Positions 17,501 through 25,714 of a stretch of DNA of 64,000 bases are shown here, piece by piece. Position 1 is the stretch's first letter, and each line of letters begins with the position of its first letter. The DNA lies in the NCBI RefSeq assembly GCF_014489615.1, contig NZ_CP060825.1, positions 985,001 to 1,049,000 on the forward strand. Direction: 5' to 3'. The translations under genes and the position numbers were made by a program. This DNA is from Streptomyces genisteinicus (GTDB taxonomy: Bacteria > Actinomycetota > Actinomycetes > Streptomycetales > Streptomycetaceae). The notes under the pieces were generated by a model. The model worked only from the letters and a program-made list of their open reading frames with translations. It was not told the DNA's origin and searched no databases.

Positions 17501-19387
17501 TCCGGGGAAGGGGGTGGGAGCGTCGCCGCCGGGCAGAGCGGCGGGCCCGGTCCCCAGCAGGTCGGCGAGGCGTTCGTCCTCGGCGATGGACTCGGCAGCG
17601 CGGCGCTCCGCGTCGTGGGCGTGGTCCGCGGCGCGCGCCGCGTCCTCGGCGCGGGCGGCGGCGAGTTCGGCGCGGGACTCCGCGCCGGCCGCTTCCCTGG
17701 CCCGTTCCGCCGTGGCGCGCGCGGCGTCCCGGGCCGTGTCCCACGCCTCGACGGCGGTGCGTTCCGCGTCGCTGGCGGCGAGCGCGGCGCGCGCCGGGTC
17801 GGCGTCGGGGGCGGTGTCGTCGAGCCAGCCGGCGCGTACCGCTTCGGCGATCTCCTGCTCGACCTCGGCCAGCCGCTGGCGCAGGTGTCCGATCTCGCTC
17901 CGGGCGCGCTGTGCCTCGGTGGCGGCCACGGTGGCGTCGCGGTGGGCGGCCTCGCCGGTCTCCTGGAGGGCCCGGGAGCGCTCCTCCTCGTCGTTGGCGA
18001 GGCGCTCGCCGTCCTCCGCCGCCGCGTGCAGGGCGCGGACCAGGTCTCCGGCGGCCTTGGCGCGGGCGGCCAGGGCCGGGGCGGCGTCCCGCTCGGCCTC
18101 GCGGATCGCTGCGGCAACGCGTGCCGAGCGGTCGCCGGCGGCGCGGTGGCGCAGCACCGCTTCGGCGGCCTGCCAGGCGGAGTGCAGGGTGCGGGCGTCG
18201 ATGAGTTCGCGGCGCTGGGAGGCTGCGCCCTTCTCGGCGGCGGTCAGGGCGAGCGAGGCGTGCCGGTAGGCGAGTTCGGCGGCGACGAGGGAGCTGTGGC
18301 CGCGTGCCGCCTCGGTGTCGGTGACGCCGTGGGCCGCTTCGGCGACCTGCTGGGCGAGTTCGGCAGCGAGTCCGCGTTCGTCGGCGGCGCGGGCGGTGAG
18401 GCGGCGGGCGAGTGTCCGGGTGCGGCGTTCGGCCGCGGTGTGGATGTCGCGGGCCCTGGCGCGGGCTGCGGCGGCGTCGACGATCCGGCCGAGCAGGTCG
18501 ACCGAGCCGGCGGTGAAGTCGCGCTCGGCGGTGAGTTCGGCGCGGCGGCCCAGCTTGTTGCCGAAGCCGCTGACGAGGTCGGCGAGGCCGTCGGTGTCCC
18601 GGGTGTCGGTCACCGCGCGCAGCAGCAGGTCGGTGAAGTCCGAGTCCTTCTTCACGGCGAAGAGGCCGGCGGCCTCGCCCTCGTCGGCGTTCATCTCGCG
18701 CTGGTAGCGGAACAGCTCGGGGTCCAGACCGATGTCCCCGAGGTGCTCGTTCCAGCGGTCGTGGATCTCCTCCCAGTACACGTCGAGGTGGGGGTAGGCC
18801 TTGGCCGCGTCGGTGACGGCGTCCCGGAAGCCCTTCATGGTGCGGCGGCGGCCGCGGGCGCCGGAAGCTCCCTCGACGGGGGGACGTACCGATGTGGCCT
18901 CGGCGACGGGCAGGCTGTCGAGGCTCAGTCCGGGGCCGGGGCGGAAGGAGTACCAGGCTTCGGCGAACTTCCGGGGGTCGTTGGACACCTGGCGGCCGCG
19001 CCACTCGCTGACCTTGCCGACGACGACCAGCTCGCCGGTCTGGGTGTGCTGCCACTCCAGGGCGACGTGCCCGCAGTCGTCGGCGAGCAGGAACTTGCGC
19101 AGTACGCCGGAGCTGGCGCCGCCGAGGGTGTTGCGGTGGCCGGGGAGCATGACCGAGAAGATCAGTTTGAGGAGGACCGACTTGCCGCCGCCGTTCTCCA
19201 GGAAGAGGACGCCGGCGGGCGCGGGGCGGCGCGGCGGGCCGACGGGCTCCTCCTCGAAGAACTCCGCCTGGGTGGGCGCGGGGTGGGGCACGGGCGCGCC
19301 GACTCCGCGCAGGTCGAGCACGGTGTCGGCGTAGCGCGCACCGGCGGGGCCGATGGAGTAGAGGCGGACCCGGGACAACTCGTACAT
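14570..19387 (-). CDS. SMC-like coiled-coil ATPase (MukB/JetC-like), 1605 aa
   Basis: A very large SMC-type ATPase. The N-terminal head carries the P-loop FLENGGGKSVLLKLIFSV (lysine 69, serine 70), then about 300 residues of head sequence. Long Ala/Glu/Arg-rich coiled coils run over about 300-690 and 840-1370, separated by a compact hinge-like domain (about 692-822, with LPGWRYLAQSVDPADHAAVL). The C-terminal head has the ABC signature VFSGGQLLTAAIALYCTMAA near 1436 and Walker B TLFLDNPIGRAN with aspartate 1473. The residue after that aspartate is Asn where SMC ATPases have catalytic Glu. Such proteins entrap or extrude DNA. The gene is last of three co-directional genes whose products resemble kleisin and KITE subunits. 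ATG 19387 is the first start available; its ribosome site is weak. Family assignment to MukB/JetC is inference. Confidence 0.8.
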   Translation of the reverse strand: MYELSRVRLYSIGPAGARYADTVLDLRGVGAPVPHPAPTQAEFFEEEPVGPPRRPAPAGVLFLENGGGKSVLLKLIFSVMLPGHRNTLGGASSGVLRKFLLADDCGHVALEWQHTQTGELVVVGKVSEWRGRQVSNDPRKFAEAWYSFRPGPGLSLDSLPVAEATSVRPPVEGASGARGRRRTMKGFRDAVTDAAKAYPHLDVYWEEIHDRWNEHLGDIGLDPELFRYQREMNADEGEAAGLFAVKKDSDFTDLLLRAVTDTRDTDGLADLVSGFGNKLGRRAELTAERDFTAGSVDLLGRIVDAAAARARARDIHTAAERRTRTLARRLTARAADERGLAAELAQQVAEAAHGVTDTEAARGHSSLVAAELAYRHASLALTAAEKGAASQRRELIDARTLHSAWQAAEAVLRHRAAGDRSARVAAAIREAERDAAPALAARAKAAGDLVRALHAAAEDGERLANDEEERSRALQETGEAAHRDATVAATEAQRARSEIGHLRQRLAEVEQEIAEAVRAGWLDDTAPDADPARAALAASDAERTAVEAWDTARDAARATAERAREAAGAESRAELAAARAEDAARAADHAHDAERRAAESIAEDERLADLLGTGPAALPGGDAPTPFPGPRTPVGTAPGGPYDDAPDGRPAATAGRDGAGHGRLTAEQLDGFADELRELLDDSVASAERQLFDLRTAAADDARILGALGDGGLLPPAPDVLATVEYLGEHGIPALPGWRYLAQSVDPADHAAVLAARPELVDGVVVTDPDSHTRAREVLAGAALLPRSAVAVGTAAALLAPVPPSGGAAGTDVFLVPPNPAMHDEHAADEERHALRARAAARDEEIRTLAARLAGDRALGARIAAWREDCPQGMLAELADAAGTAREAAAEAGELLDAARTARAEADEAAADAARIRDERQEAAQRARRAADALAGLAFRLRERAGWQVRLRELADEAAESEARAAAFLERAKAADEDRRAAQRAGDDARRTARALRAERAEIAGAPENLPDDDAPRTALPTLREAYRAASQLYEKVGVGADLRAEQARAESDESAALAELDRLTNKVRTRAAQLLEGTDGADGPSRQAAAARAESLVQMLETRASEASEKLGRLRGEAERLAPEDGGIHTELPDDLVPSDAGHAQSLLRTASAELAARTDALDAARAAHAGLLRAHRTAEDAAGGFDETAALLRDLLRDHQPDEETAQAPEPYPGGLEEARRTAAEARRSLRGCAADLSVAESAVREASDVLVRHANSTRYEQVRTPARQQIRELPAAALPEHAARWAEAFAPRLRVLTDELAQLERNRDTIVDRLRGLVEASLATLRSAQRLSRLPEGLGEWSGQEFLRIRFEEPDQATLAERLGEVIDEATRAAVKKNAAAAYGEGRRDGMSLLLRGVQAALQPKGIAVEILKPDAVLRAERVPVGQMGDVFSGGQLLTAAIALYCTMAALRSNDRGRDKHRHAGTLFLDNPIGRANATYLLELQRAVSDALGVQLLYTTGLFDTTALAEFPLVIRLRNDADLRAGLKYISVEEHLRPGLPQIDPAGETVHGEITATRMYRRGTVPPPAAPDASETTTGPAVTAAAPAGTDRTPAPDPAGPA

Positions 19388-19586
19388 GGCGGCGGACTCT
19401 CAGTCTTCTTCGTCTGGCGTCGTGTTGCTCGGTGGAACGGGGTGGGGCCCGGTCGGCGGGCTCCGGTGTGCGGTCACGCGGGGCGGGGGCCCCCTATGCC
19501 GGCGGAGGTCTCCGGAGGCACCGGCCGGCGGTGCCCTCGCGTCGCCTCCCGTGGCGGCGGACGGTGGCCGCCGGGGCGGAGGGCGG

Positions 19587-20510
19587 TCATGAGTGGAAGG
19601 GCAGGCCGGCGTCGGCGGCGAGTTCGAGGTCGTCTCCGCCGTGCGGCGCGACCAGCGTGGCGGTGCCGTCGCTCACCGGGACGACGCCGAGTTCCAGCAG
19701 TTCGGCCATGGCGGCGCTGCCCGCCATGTCGCGGACCTGGAGCTGGTAGCGGGCGGTGGTCCGGTAGGCGCCGCCCGCGTCGTCGCCGGTCCGCTGGAGG
19801 AAGCCGGAGTCGGTGAGGAAGCCGACGGCCTTGCCGATGATGCCGGTGGTGGACCCGGCGAGCCGGCGGGCGTCCTTGGTGGCTCCCGTGGTGCTGCGGC
19901 GCGCGTACACGCGCCAGGCGGCTTCGAGGCCGGGCGCGTCGGTCGCCGGGTCGGTGTTCTCGCCGTCGGCGTCGGCGCGCTCCTCCAGGCGGCGGCAGGC
20001 CTGGCGGACGAAGGCGTCGACGCCGTTGACCGTGATGCGTCCGATGTAGCCGTCGTCGGCGAGGTCCTCGGGCCGGGGGAAGGCCATGGCGGCGACGGCG
20101 AGGTGGGCGAGGCCGTGGAGGAAGCGGTCGGCCGATTCGGAGGAGGCGCGGCGGGCGTAGTCGCCCATCCTGACGGCGAAGACGGAGTCCTCCGCGGCGG
20201 TGACGGCCATGCCGGCGCGGGGCGAGACCTCCAGGACGACCAGTCCGAGACCGGTGGCGACGGCGTCCGCGAGCCGTGCGAAGCCGGTGTCCTCGCGGTA
20301 GCGGCGCAGCAGTTCGCCGTACTCGGCGTCGCGGGCGGGGAGCAGTCTGGGCTGCAGCCCGAAGGAGACGAGGCGGGCGGCGTCGGCGGCGTCGGCGGGC
20401 GTGAGGGCCCCGGAGGCGTGGCCCTGCTGGGTCATCGGTCCGGCCGGAGGCCCCTGGGGGGTGACCGGGTCGCTCCACGCACCGGGGTGCTCGGCGGAGT
20501 GGTCGCTCAC
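19587..20510 (-). CDS. Winged-helix protein, MukE/JetB (KITE)-like subunit
   Basis: A 307-residue soluble protein. After a polar N-terminus (1-40) it shows helical and winged-helix-like segments: RFLHGLAHLAVAAMAFPRPE, DGYIGRITVNGVDAFVRQAC, TTGIIGKAVGFLTDSGFL ending in QRT and RTTARYQLQVRDMAGSAAM. A repeated helix-turn-helix plus wing layout in a gene set just before an SMC-like ATPase is what MukE and JetB look like, so I infer a KITE-type accessory subunit. There is no catalytic motif. GTG 20510 has GAGGAG seven bases upstream, a good start. The stop is 199 bases before the SMC-like start; that gap contains no convincing gene. Confidence 0.6.
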   Translation of the reverse strand: MSDHSAEHPGAWSDPVTPQGPPAGPMTQQGHASGALTPADAADAARLVSFGLQPRLLPARDAEYGELLRRYREDTGFARLADAVATGLGLVVLEVSPRAGMAVTAAEDSVFAVRMGDYARRASSESADRFLHGLAHLAVAAMAFPRPEDLADDGYIGRITVNGVDAFVRQACRRLEERADADGENTDPATDAPGLEAAWRVYARRSTTGATKDARRLAGSTTGIIGKAVGFLTDSGFLQRTGDDAGGAYRTTARYQLQVRDMAGSAAMAELLELGVVPVSDGTATLVAPHGGDDLELAADAGLPFHS

Positions 20511-20622
20511 GGGTGGGGCTCCTCGGGGGTGGTCGTGGCGGCTCGTGCGGGTGCGGCGCCGGGCACGGACGCGGGGGCCGGGGCGGCGTGCCGTCGGCGG
20601 ACGGGGGTGCGGGGGCCGGGGG

Positions 20623-22167
20623 TCATGTGCCCTCCGAGCGGTCCGCCGCCATACCCGCGGCGTCCAGCAGGGCGGTGCCGACGATGAGGTCGGCGCCGCC
20701 GAACTCGGGGTCGTCGAGGGGTGTGCCGTCGTCGACGGCGAAGAGCAGCCGCTGCTCGCCCTGCCGGTAGGCGGTGCCGACCGGCGGGCTGGCCGCGTGG
20801 ACCGCGAGCAGGGCGACGAGGTAGGGCAGGTCGGGATCGCGGCGCCGGGCTTCGGCGAGCAGGCCGGAGAGCCGGCGGGGTGCGTCGTGCTCCAGGTCGA
20901 GGAGTTCGCGCGCGCTCGCCAGCTGCTGCTCGCTGAAGCGGCTGTCGTCGGGGGTGGCGATGAGATCGGGTTCGGGCATGTGGGCGCCGAGGTGTTCGCG
21001 TTCCACGGGCGGGGTGAGCAGCATGTCGATGAGGTCGCCGACGCGTACCGACACGGGGGTGCGCAGGCCGGTGCCCCGGGCGAAGAAGGCGTCGGTGACC
21101 CGCCCGGCGGACCGCACGGGCAGCGGGAGGAGCGGCGCGAGCAGCTGGCCGTAGAGGTCGAGTCCGGTGCGGGAGGTGGGGCGGGCGAACGCCTGGCGGT
21201 CCTGTTCGGCGCGGAACAGGGGGCCGGCCTCCAGCAGCCTGGACTGGAGCTGGGTGTGGCGTCTGATGCAGTCCTTGACTATGTCGACGAGCTCGGCGGC
21301 GCGGCGCTTGTGCTCCGCCATCTTCGGGTCGTTGCCCGCCTCTGCCTCGTCGCGCGCCTTGCGGATGTTGGTGAGGATGGCGTTCTCGTGGCGGTAGCGG
21401 TCGGCGACGTGGTCGAGCGCCTCGGCGATCATGTCGGGAACCGTGTTCAGCCAGTCGACGGCGCGCACGTTGCGCCGGGTGGCCTCCAGGGTGCGGCGCA
21501 GGGTCTCCGAGTACTGCACGGTGCGGTAGCGGGCCTGTTCGGCGGCGAGCTGCGCGTCGGCGAGGCGGCCGCGGCTGATGAGGATCTCCAGTTTCACCTC
21601 CGCCGCGATCTGTGCGCTGGTGACGTCCGTGTCGAGGGCGCCGACGAGCACGTTGACCGCTTCGTCGGTGGTCCGCAGGTAGACGCTGCCGCCGTAGCCG
21701 GGGACCTCCTCCACGAGTTTGAAGTCGTAGTCGCGGCGGGTGTAGACGCCGTCGGGTCCGAAGGTGCCGTAGACGGCGCGGAATCCCCGGTCCACGCTGC
21801 CGACGTTGATCAGGTTCTCCAGGACCCAGCGCGCGACGCGCTCGTGCTCGGTCTGCGGGCGGGCGGGGGCCTGGGCGGCGACGCGCGGGAGGAGCCTGGC
21901 CACTATCTGCTCGTGGTCGGCGCCCGTGTCGAAGTCCATGTTGAGCGTGACGAGGTCGATCGCGGCGAGGGCGACCTCGGCCATCGAGTAGACCGAGTAC
22001 TCGCCCGCCAGGTTGGCCTTGCGGACGTCGAGGTCGTGCAGCGGGGCGGTGCACGCGAGCGCGCGGAGCCGCCGCGCCAGCCCTTCGTCGGCGGCCGGGC
22101 CCTGCGCGGGCCGCGGCCCCGCGCTGAGCTGGGGCGGAACGAATTCCGTGGGGGCAGGCGAAGTCAC
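20623..22167 (-). CDS. Kleisin-like (MukF/JetA-like) protein
   Basis: A 514-residue soluble helical protein, first of the putative SMC operon. The N-terminal 200 residues look like a winged-helix region (YSVYSMAEVALAAIDLVTLN, HERVARWVLENLINVGS, RRDYDFKLVEEVPGYGG). The middle is long helices (about 180-330, QIAAEVKLEILISRGRLADA, AEALDHVADRYRHENAILTN), and a C-terminal region ends in RRDPDLPYLVALLAVHA. This N-WHD, helical bundle, C-domain plan fits MukF/JetA kleisins, but no signature residue proves it. GTG 22167 (VTSPAPTEFV) is chosen; GTG 22197 would add ten residues. The gene ends 112 bases before the KITE-like gene. Confidence 0.55.
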   Translation of the reverse strand: MTSPAPTEFVPPQLSAGPRPAQGPAADEGLARRLRALACTAPLHDLDVRKANLAGEYSVYSMAEVALAAIDLVTLNMDFDTGADHEQIVARLLPRVAAQAPARPQTEHERVARWVLENLINVGSVDRGFRAVYGTFGPDGVYTRRDYDFKLVEEVPGYGGSVYLRTTDEAVNVLVGALDTDVTSAQIAAEVKLEILISRGRLADAQLAAEQARYRTVQYSETLRRTLEATRRNVRAVDWLNTVPDMIAEALDHVADRYRHENAILTNIRKARDEAEAGNDPKMAEHKRRAAELVDIVKDCIRRHTQLQSRLLEAGPLFRAEQDRQAFARPTSRTGLDLYGQLLAPLLPLPVRSAGRVTDAFFARGTGLRTPVSVRVGDLIDMLLTPPVEREHLGAHMPEPDLIATPDDSRFSEQQLASARELLDLEHDAPRRLSGLLAEARRRDPDLPYLVALLAVHAASPPVGTAYRQGEQRLLFAVDDGTPLDDPEFGGADLIVGTALLDAAGMAADRSEGT

Positions 22168-22228
22168 GGTGCACAGATTAGGTCCTCGCACCGACAACGG
22201 TCGAAACGGCGCAGAAGCGACCGTGCGG

Positions 22229-22969
22229 CTACGCTCCGTCCGCCTCGCGCCGCCCGGCCACCAGACCGGCGTACGCCCGCACCAGCTGGGACCGGGAATC
22301 GTCCAGGTAGTCGGCGAGCAGCCGTTCGGCGGTGGTGCGCTCCCCGGCGCGGAGGGCGTCCAGGATCGCGCGGTTGCGGACGAGGTAGGGCTGGTGGAGC
22401 CCGCGGGGGTCGTCGACGACGTGGAAGGCGAGGCGGAGCTCGGCGAGGACGCTGCGCATCAGTTCGTCGGTGCGGGCGCTTCCGGCCAGGGCGACGAGTT
22501 CGCGGTGGAAGTGGATGTTCGCCGTGGAGACGCCCTTCCAGTCGCTGTCGCGCGCCGAGCGCTCGCCGTCGCCGACGGCTTCCTCGAGGCCGGTGAGCCG
22601 GTAGGGCGGTTCGCCCAGCCCTTGGACGACGGCGCACTCGACGAGCTGCCGGGTGCGGTAGATGTCCTCGACGTCCTGGACGGCGAGCTTGCGCACGAAG
22701 ACGCCGCGGTTGAGCTCGTGGACGAGCAGGCGTTCGTGGGTGAGCAGGCGGAAGGCCTCGCGGAGGGTGTTGCGGGAGATGCCGAGCGCCTTGCCGATGC
22801 CGTCCTCGGAGAGGCGGTCGCCCGGGGGGAAGTAGCCGTCGGCGATGCGGGACCGCAGGATGTCGGCGACCCGTTCGGCGGTGCTCGTGCGCCCCAGCAG
22901 GCCGCGGTCGTCGGCCAGTCCGCCGGTGCCGTCGCCGTCCTCACCGTGCACGGGCTTCGTCGTCCCCAC
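22229..22969 (-). CDS. GntR-family regulator, FadR/FCD type
   Basis: A 246-residue transcription factor. The N-terminal GntR winged helix is at about residues 20-85 (TAERVADILRSRIADGYFPP, LSEDGIGKALGISRNTLREA) and the all-helical FCD effector domain fills the rest (RQLVECAVVQ, FHRELVALAGSARTDELM, ADYLDDSRSQLVRAY). FCD regulators bind small carboxylic acids. It is divergent from the MFS-pxp operon and a 17-bp near-palindrome lies between them, so I infer it represses 5-oxoproline uptake and use, with the metabolite as inducer. GTG 22969 has GAGAGAGGG upstream. Confidence 0.9.
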   Translation of the reverse strand: MGTTKPVHGEDGDGTGGLADDRGLLGRTSTAERVADILRSRIADGYFPPGDRLSEDGIGKALGISRNTLREAFRLLTHERLLVHELNRGVFVRKLAVQDVEDIYRTRQLVECAVVQGLGEPPYRLTGLEEAVGDGERSARDSDWKGVSTANIHFHRELVALAGSARTDELMRSVLAELRLAFHVVDDPRGLHQPYLVRNRAILDALRAGERTTAERLLADYLDDSRSQLVRAYAGLVAGRREADGA

Positions 22970-23071
22970 GCCATCCCTCTCTCCCGGCCGGTCTCCCGGC
23001 CGGCGCTCTCGTCGGAGCGCACCGGCGCACCCGGCGCCAATCGTATAAGCCCGAACGACCCCACACGCCCC

Positions 23072-23101
23072 TTGTCGGATCGTTGAACAATCCCCTACGT
23101 T
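23072..23101 (+). promoter_or_regulatory. Promoter of the MFS-pxp operon with embedded GntR operator
   Basis: GGATCGTTGAACAATCC at 23077-23093 is a 17-bp palindrome with one mismatched pair around a central G. It lies exactly between a possible -35 (TTGTCG, 23072-23077) and -10 (TACGTT, 23096-23101) with an 18-base spacer. FadR-type GntR dimers bind short palindromes of this size, so occupancy would block RNA polymerase. The promoter elements are my reading by eye. Confidence 0.65.
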
Positions 23102-23163
23102 GTCGTCACCGCCCGGATACACAGACGAACTCTCCGCGCCCCTCCCCCCTCCGCGAGGTGATG

Positions 23164-24441
23164 ATGAGCACGACCCAGGCACCCCAGGTCCACGGTCGAC
23201 AGCCGGACGACACCGGCGCGTTCGGATGGCTCCGCGCCCTCGGCCCGCGCGGTCGCCGCGCCTTCGGCGGCGCGTTCGGCGGGTACGCACTCGACTCCTA
23301 CGACTACTTCACCCTGCCGCTGAGCATGGTGGCGATCTCGGCGTACTTCAGCCTCGACAACGGGCAGACCGGGCTTCTCACCACGGTGACGCTGGTCGTC
23401 TCGGCGATAGGCGGGGTACTGGCGGGGATACTCGCCGACCGCATGGGCCGGGTGAAGGCCCTGATGATCACGGTGATCACCTACGCCGTGTTCACCGTGC
23501 TCTGCGGCTTCGCGCCCAACTACGAGACGCTGCTGGTCTTCCGCGCCCTCCAGGGCCTGGGCTTCGGCGGCGAATGGGCGGTGGGCGCCATCCTCGTCGC
23601 GGAGTACGCCTCGGCCAAACACCGCGGGCGCACGCTCGGCGCGGTACAGAGCGCGTGGGCCGCCGGCTGGGCACTCGCCGTCCTCGTCTACACCCTGGTG
23701 TTCCACTTCCTCGACCCGGACACGGCCTGGCGGGTCATGTTCTGGACGGGCGCCCTGCCCGCCCTGCTCATCGTCTACATCCGTCGCAACGTCAGCGACG
23801 CCCCCCACGCCGAGGAACTGCGCCGCACCAGCAGCGAACGCGGGTCGTTCACCGCCGTCTTCCGCAAGGACCTGCTGCGCGTCACGCTCTTCGCCACACT
23901 GCTGTCGACCGGTGTCCAGGGCGGCTACTACACACTGGCGACCTGGGTGCCGACGTACCTCAAGACCGAGCGCGGGCTCACCGTCGTCGGCACGGGGAGC
24001 TATCTCGCGTTCCTGATATCCGGGGCCTTCGTCGGCTACCTCACCGGCGGCTACCTCACCGACCGCATCGGCAGGAAGAACAACATCGCGCTGTTCGCCG
24101 CCCTGTCCGCGGCGGGCATCCTCGCCTACACCAACATCCCCTCCGGGGCGAACGGTCTGCTGCTCGTCCTCGGGTTCCCGCTCGGGTTCTGCATGTCGGC
24201 CATCTTCAGCGGCTTCGGCTCCTACCTGAGCGAGCTGTACCCGGCCGCGGTGCGCGGCACCGGCCAGGGCTTCACGTACAACAGCGGCCGGGCGGTCGGC
24301 GCCTTCCTGCCCACCCTCGTCGGGTTCCTCTCCGACAGCTGGGGCGTCGGCGGCGCCCTCGTCCTCGGCGCCGCGGGGTACGCCCTCGCCGCCCTGGCGC
24401 TCACCGGACTGCCGGAGACCCGCGGCAAGGAGCTGACATGA
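23164..24441 (+). CDS. MFS metabolite:proton symporter
   Basis: A 425-residue, 12-helix major-facilitator transporter of the metabolite/sugar-acid symporter type. Typical segments are GGYALDSYDYFTLPLSMVAI in TM1, LADRMGRVKALMITVITYAV in the TM2-3 loop and LQGLGFGGEWAVGAILVAEY in TM4. The start is the second ATG of ATGATG, with GAGG five bases upstream. It heads an operon with a DUF1445 remnant and pxpABC, so 5-oxoproline or a related cyclic acid is the likely substrate (inference). Its stop overlaps the next start by four bases. Confidence 0.9.
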   Translation: MSTTQAPQVHGRQPDDTGAFGWLRALGPRGRRAFGGAFGGYALDSYDYFTLPLSMVAISAYFSLDNGQTGLLTTVTLVVSAIGGVLAGILADRMGRVKALMITVITYAVFTVLCGFAPNYETLLVFRALQGLGFGGEWAVGAILVAEYASAKHRGRTLGAVQSAWAAGWALAVLVYTLVFHFLDPDTAWRVMFWTGALPALLIVYIRRNVSDAPHAEELRRTSSERGSFTAVFRKDLLRVTLFATLLSTGVQGGYYTLATWVPTYLKTERGLTVVGTGSYLAFLISGAFVGYLTGGYLTDRIGRKNNIALFAALSAAGILAYTNIPSGANGLLLVLGFPLGFCMSAIFSGFGSYLSELYPAAVRGTGQGFTYNSGRAVGAFLPTLVGFLSDSWGVGGALVLGAAGYALAALALTGLPETRGKELT

Positions 24442-24923
24442 GCGCCCCGGCGACGCACGCCGCCGCGCACGGTTCCTCCGGCGCGAGGGCCCGCCGGGAC
24501 GACGACCCGTCCCGCTGGTCGGCGGCCGGGGCCCCGCTGCGGCACGTGGGACAGGGCCGGGGCCTGCCCGTGTACGTCACGGACCGGCCGTGCCGGCCCG
24601 CCGGGAGACTGCGGGGACCGATGGCCGTCTCCATGCGGCCCGTTCCCGCCGGGCTGCTCTCCGCCACGGTCACCCGCAGTGCCATGATGCCCTCGGTGCA
24701 CGGTGACCCGGTGCACATCGGGGACCCGGCGGCGCTCGGCACACGGGACCCGGAACGCCCCGACGTCGGCGACCCGGTGGACGCGGCGCCGGGTGGCGTC
24801 CCGTACCTCCGGGGCGTGCGGAGTGACCCCGCACACCGCCCTCACGGCGTCACGGCCGCCGTTCGCCCTCACCCACGCGCCCGGCCGCATGGCCGTCACG
24901 GACACCCGTGACGAGCACGACCG
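24438..24923 (+). pseudogene. DUF1445 (YcsI / D-glutamate cyclase-like) pseudogene
   Basis: The intact family is about 260 residues. Here the first ~30 codons (MSAPATHAAAHGSSGARARR) jump directly to the second half ([58 protein letters not shown]), so about 110 central residues that hold the QAN motif are deleted. A further +1 shift at about 24808-24814, in CTCCGGGG, moves the C-terminal motif ([33 protein letters not shown]) to the next frame, where no stop follows before pxpA. B. subtilis ycsI lies in the same kind of operon (ycsF, ycsI, kipI, kipA). Loss of this step may affect handling of 5-oxo-D-proline. Confidence 0.9.
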
Positions 24924-24949
24924 CGTGGCCCGACCGACAGGAGGATCAC

Positions 24950-25714
24950 ATGAACCGGGCGTCCATCGACCTCAACGCCGACCTCGGCGAGGGTTTCGGC
25001 CGCTGGCAGCTGACCGACGACGAACAGCTGCTCTCCGTCGTCACCAGCGCCAACGTGGCCTGCGGGTTCCACGCCGGCGACGCGGTCACCATGCGCAAGG
25101 TCTGCGAGCTGGCCGCTGCCCGCGAGGTGCGCATCGGTGCCCAGGTGTCGTACCGCGACCTCGCGGGCTTCGGCCGGCGCTCGATGGACGTGCCGCCCGA
25201 CGAGCTGGCCGCTGAGGTCGCCTACCAGATAGGGGCGTTGGAGGTCTTCGCCCGCGCGGCGGGCTCGCGCGTGGCCTATGTGAAGCCGCACGGCGCCCTC
25301 TACAACCGGGTGGTCCACGACGAGGCGCAGGCGGCGGCGGTCGTCGAGGGGATACGGCTGACGGGCGAGCGGCTGCCCGTGCTCGGGCTGCCCGGCTCCG
25401 CCCTGCACGCCGTGGCGGAGAAGGAGCGGCTGCCGGTCGTCGCGGAGGCCTTCGCCGACCGCGCGTACACGGCCGAGGGCACTCTGGTGCCCCGTGGTGA
25501 GGAGGACGCTGTGCTCAGCGACCCTGCGGCCGTCGTCGAACGCTCGGTGAGCGTCGCCCGCTTCGGCGTGGTGACCTCCCGGTGCGGACGCTCGGTCGGA
25601 GTGCGGGCACGCTCGCTGTGCCTCCACGGCGACACACCGGGAGCGGTGGAACTGGCCCGCGAGGTCCGTGGCCGGCTGGAGCACGCGGGAGTCCGGGTGG
25701 AGGCCTTCGTATGA
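24950..25714 (+). CDS. pxpA: 5-oxoprolinase subunit A (LamB/YcsF family)
   Basis: A 254-residue LamB/YcsF protein. With PxpB and PxpC it forms the prokaryotic ATP-dependent 5-oxoprolinase that opens L-pyroglutamate to glutamate. Conserved motifs are [11 protein letters not shown] (residues 6-16), [10 protein letters not shown] (about 34-43), [15 protein letters not shown] and [10 protein letters not shown] (about 107-116). ATG 24950 has GGAGG directly upstream at good spacing, which also shows translation restarting after the DUF1445 remnant. The stop overlaps pxpB by four bases. Confidence 0.95.
   Translation: MNRASIDLNADLGEGFGRWQLTDDEQLLSVVTSANVACGFHAGDAVTMRKVCELAAAREVRIGAQVSYRDLAGFGRRSMDVPPDELAAEVAYQIGALEVFARAAGSRVAYVKPHGALYNRVVHDEAQAAAVVEGIRLTGERLPVLGLPGSALHAVAEKERLPVVAEAFADRAYTAEGTLVPRGEEDAVLSDPAAVVERSVSVARFGVVTSRCGRSVGVRARSLCLHGDTPGAVELAREVRGRLEHAGVRVEAFV

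Noticed and set aside
14726..19816. 1696-codon open frame antisense to the SMC-like gene
   Set aside because: Low-complexity Gly/Arg/Val/Ala translation, no motif; arises from the Ala/Glu-rich coiled-coil codons.
14570..22167. Complete Wadjet defence system
   Set aside because: No JetD-like toprim gene is present and the SMC protein is larger than JetC, so only a Wadjet-like complex is claimed.
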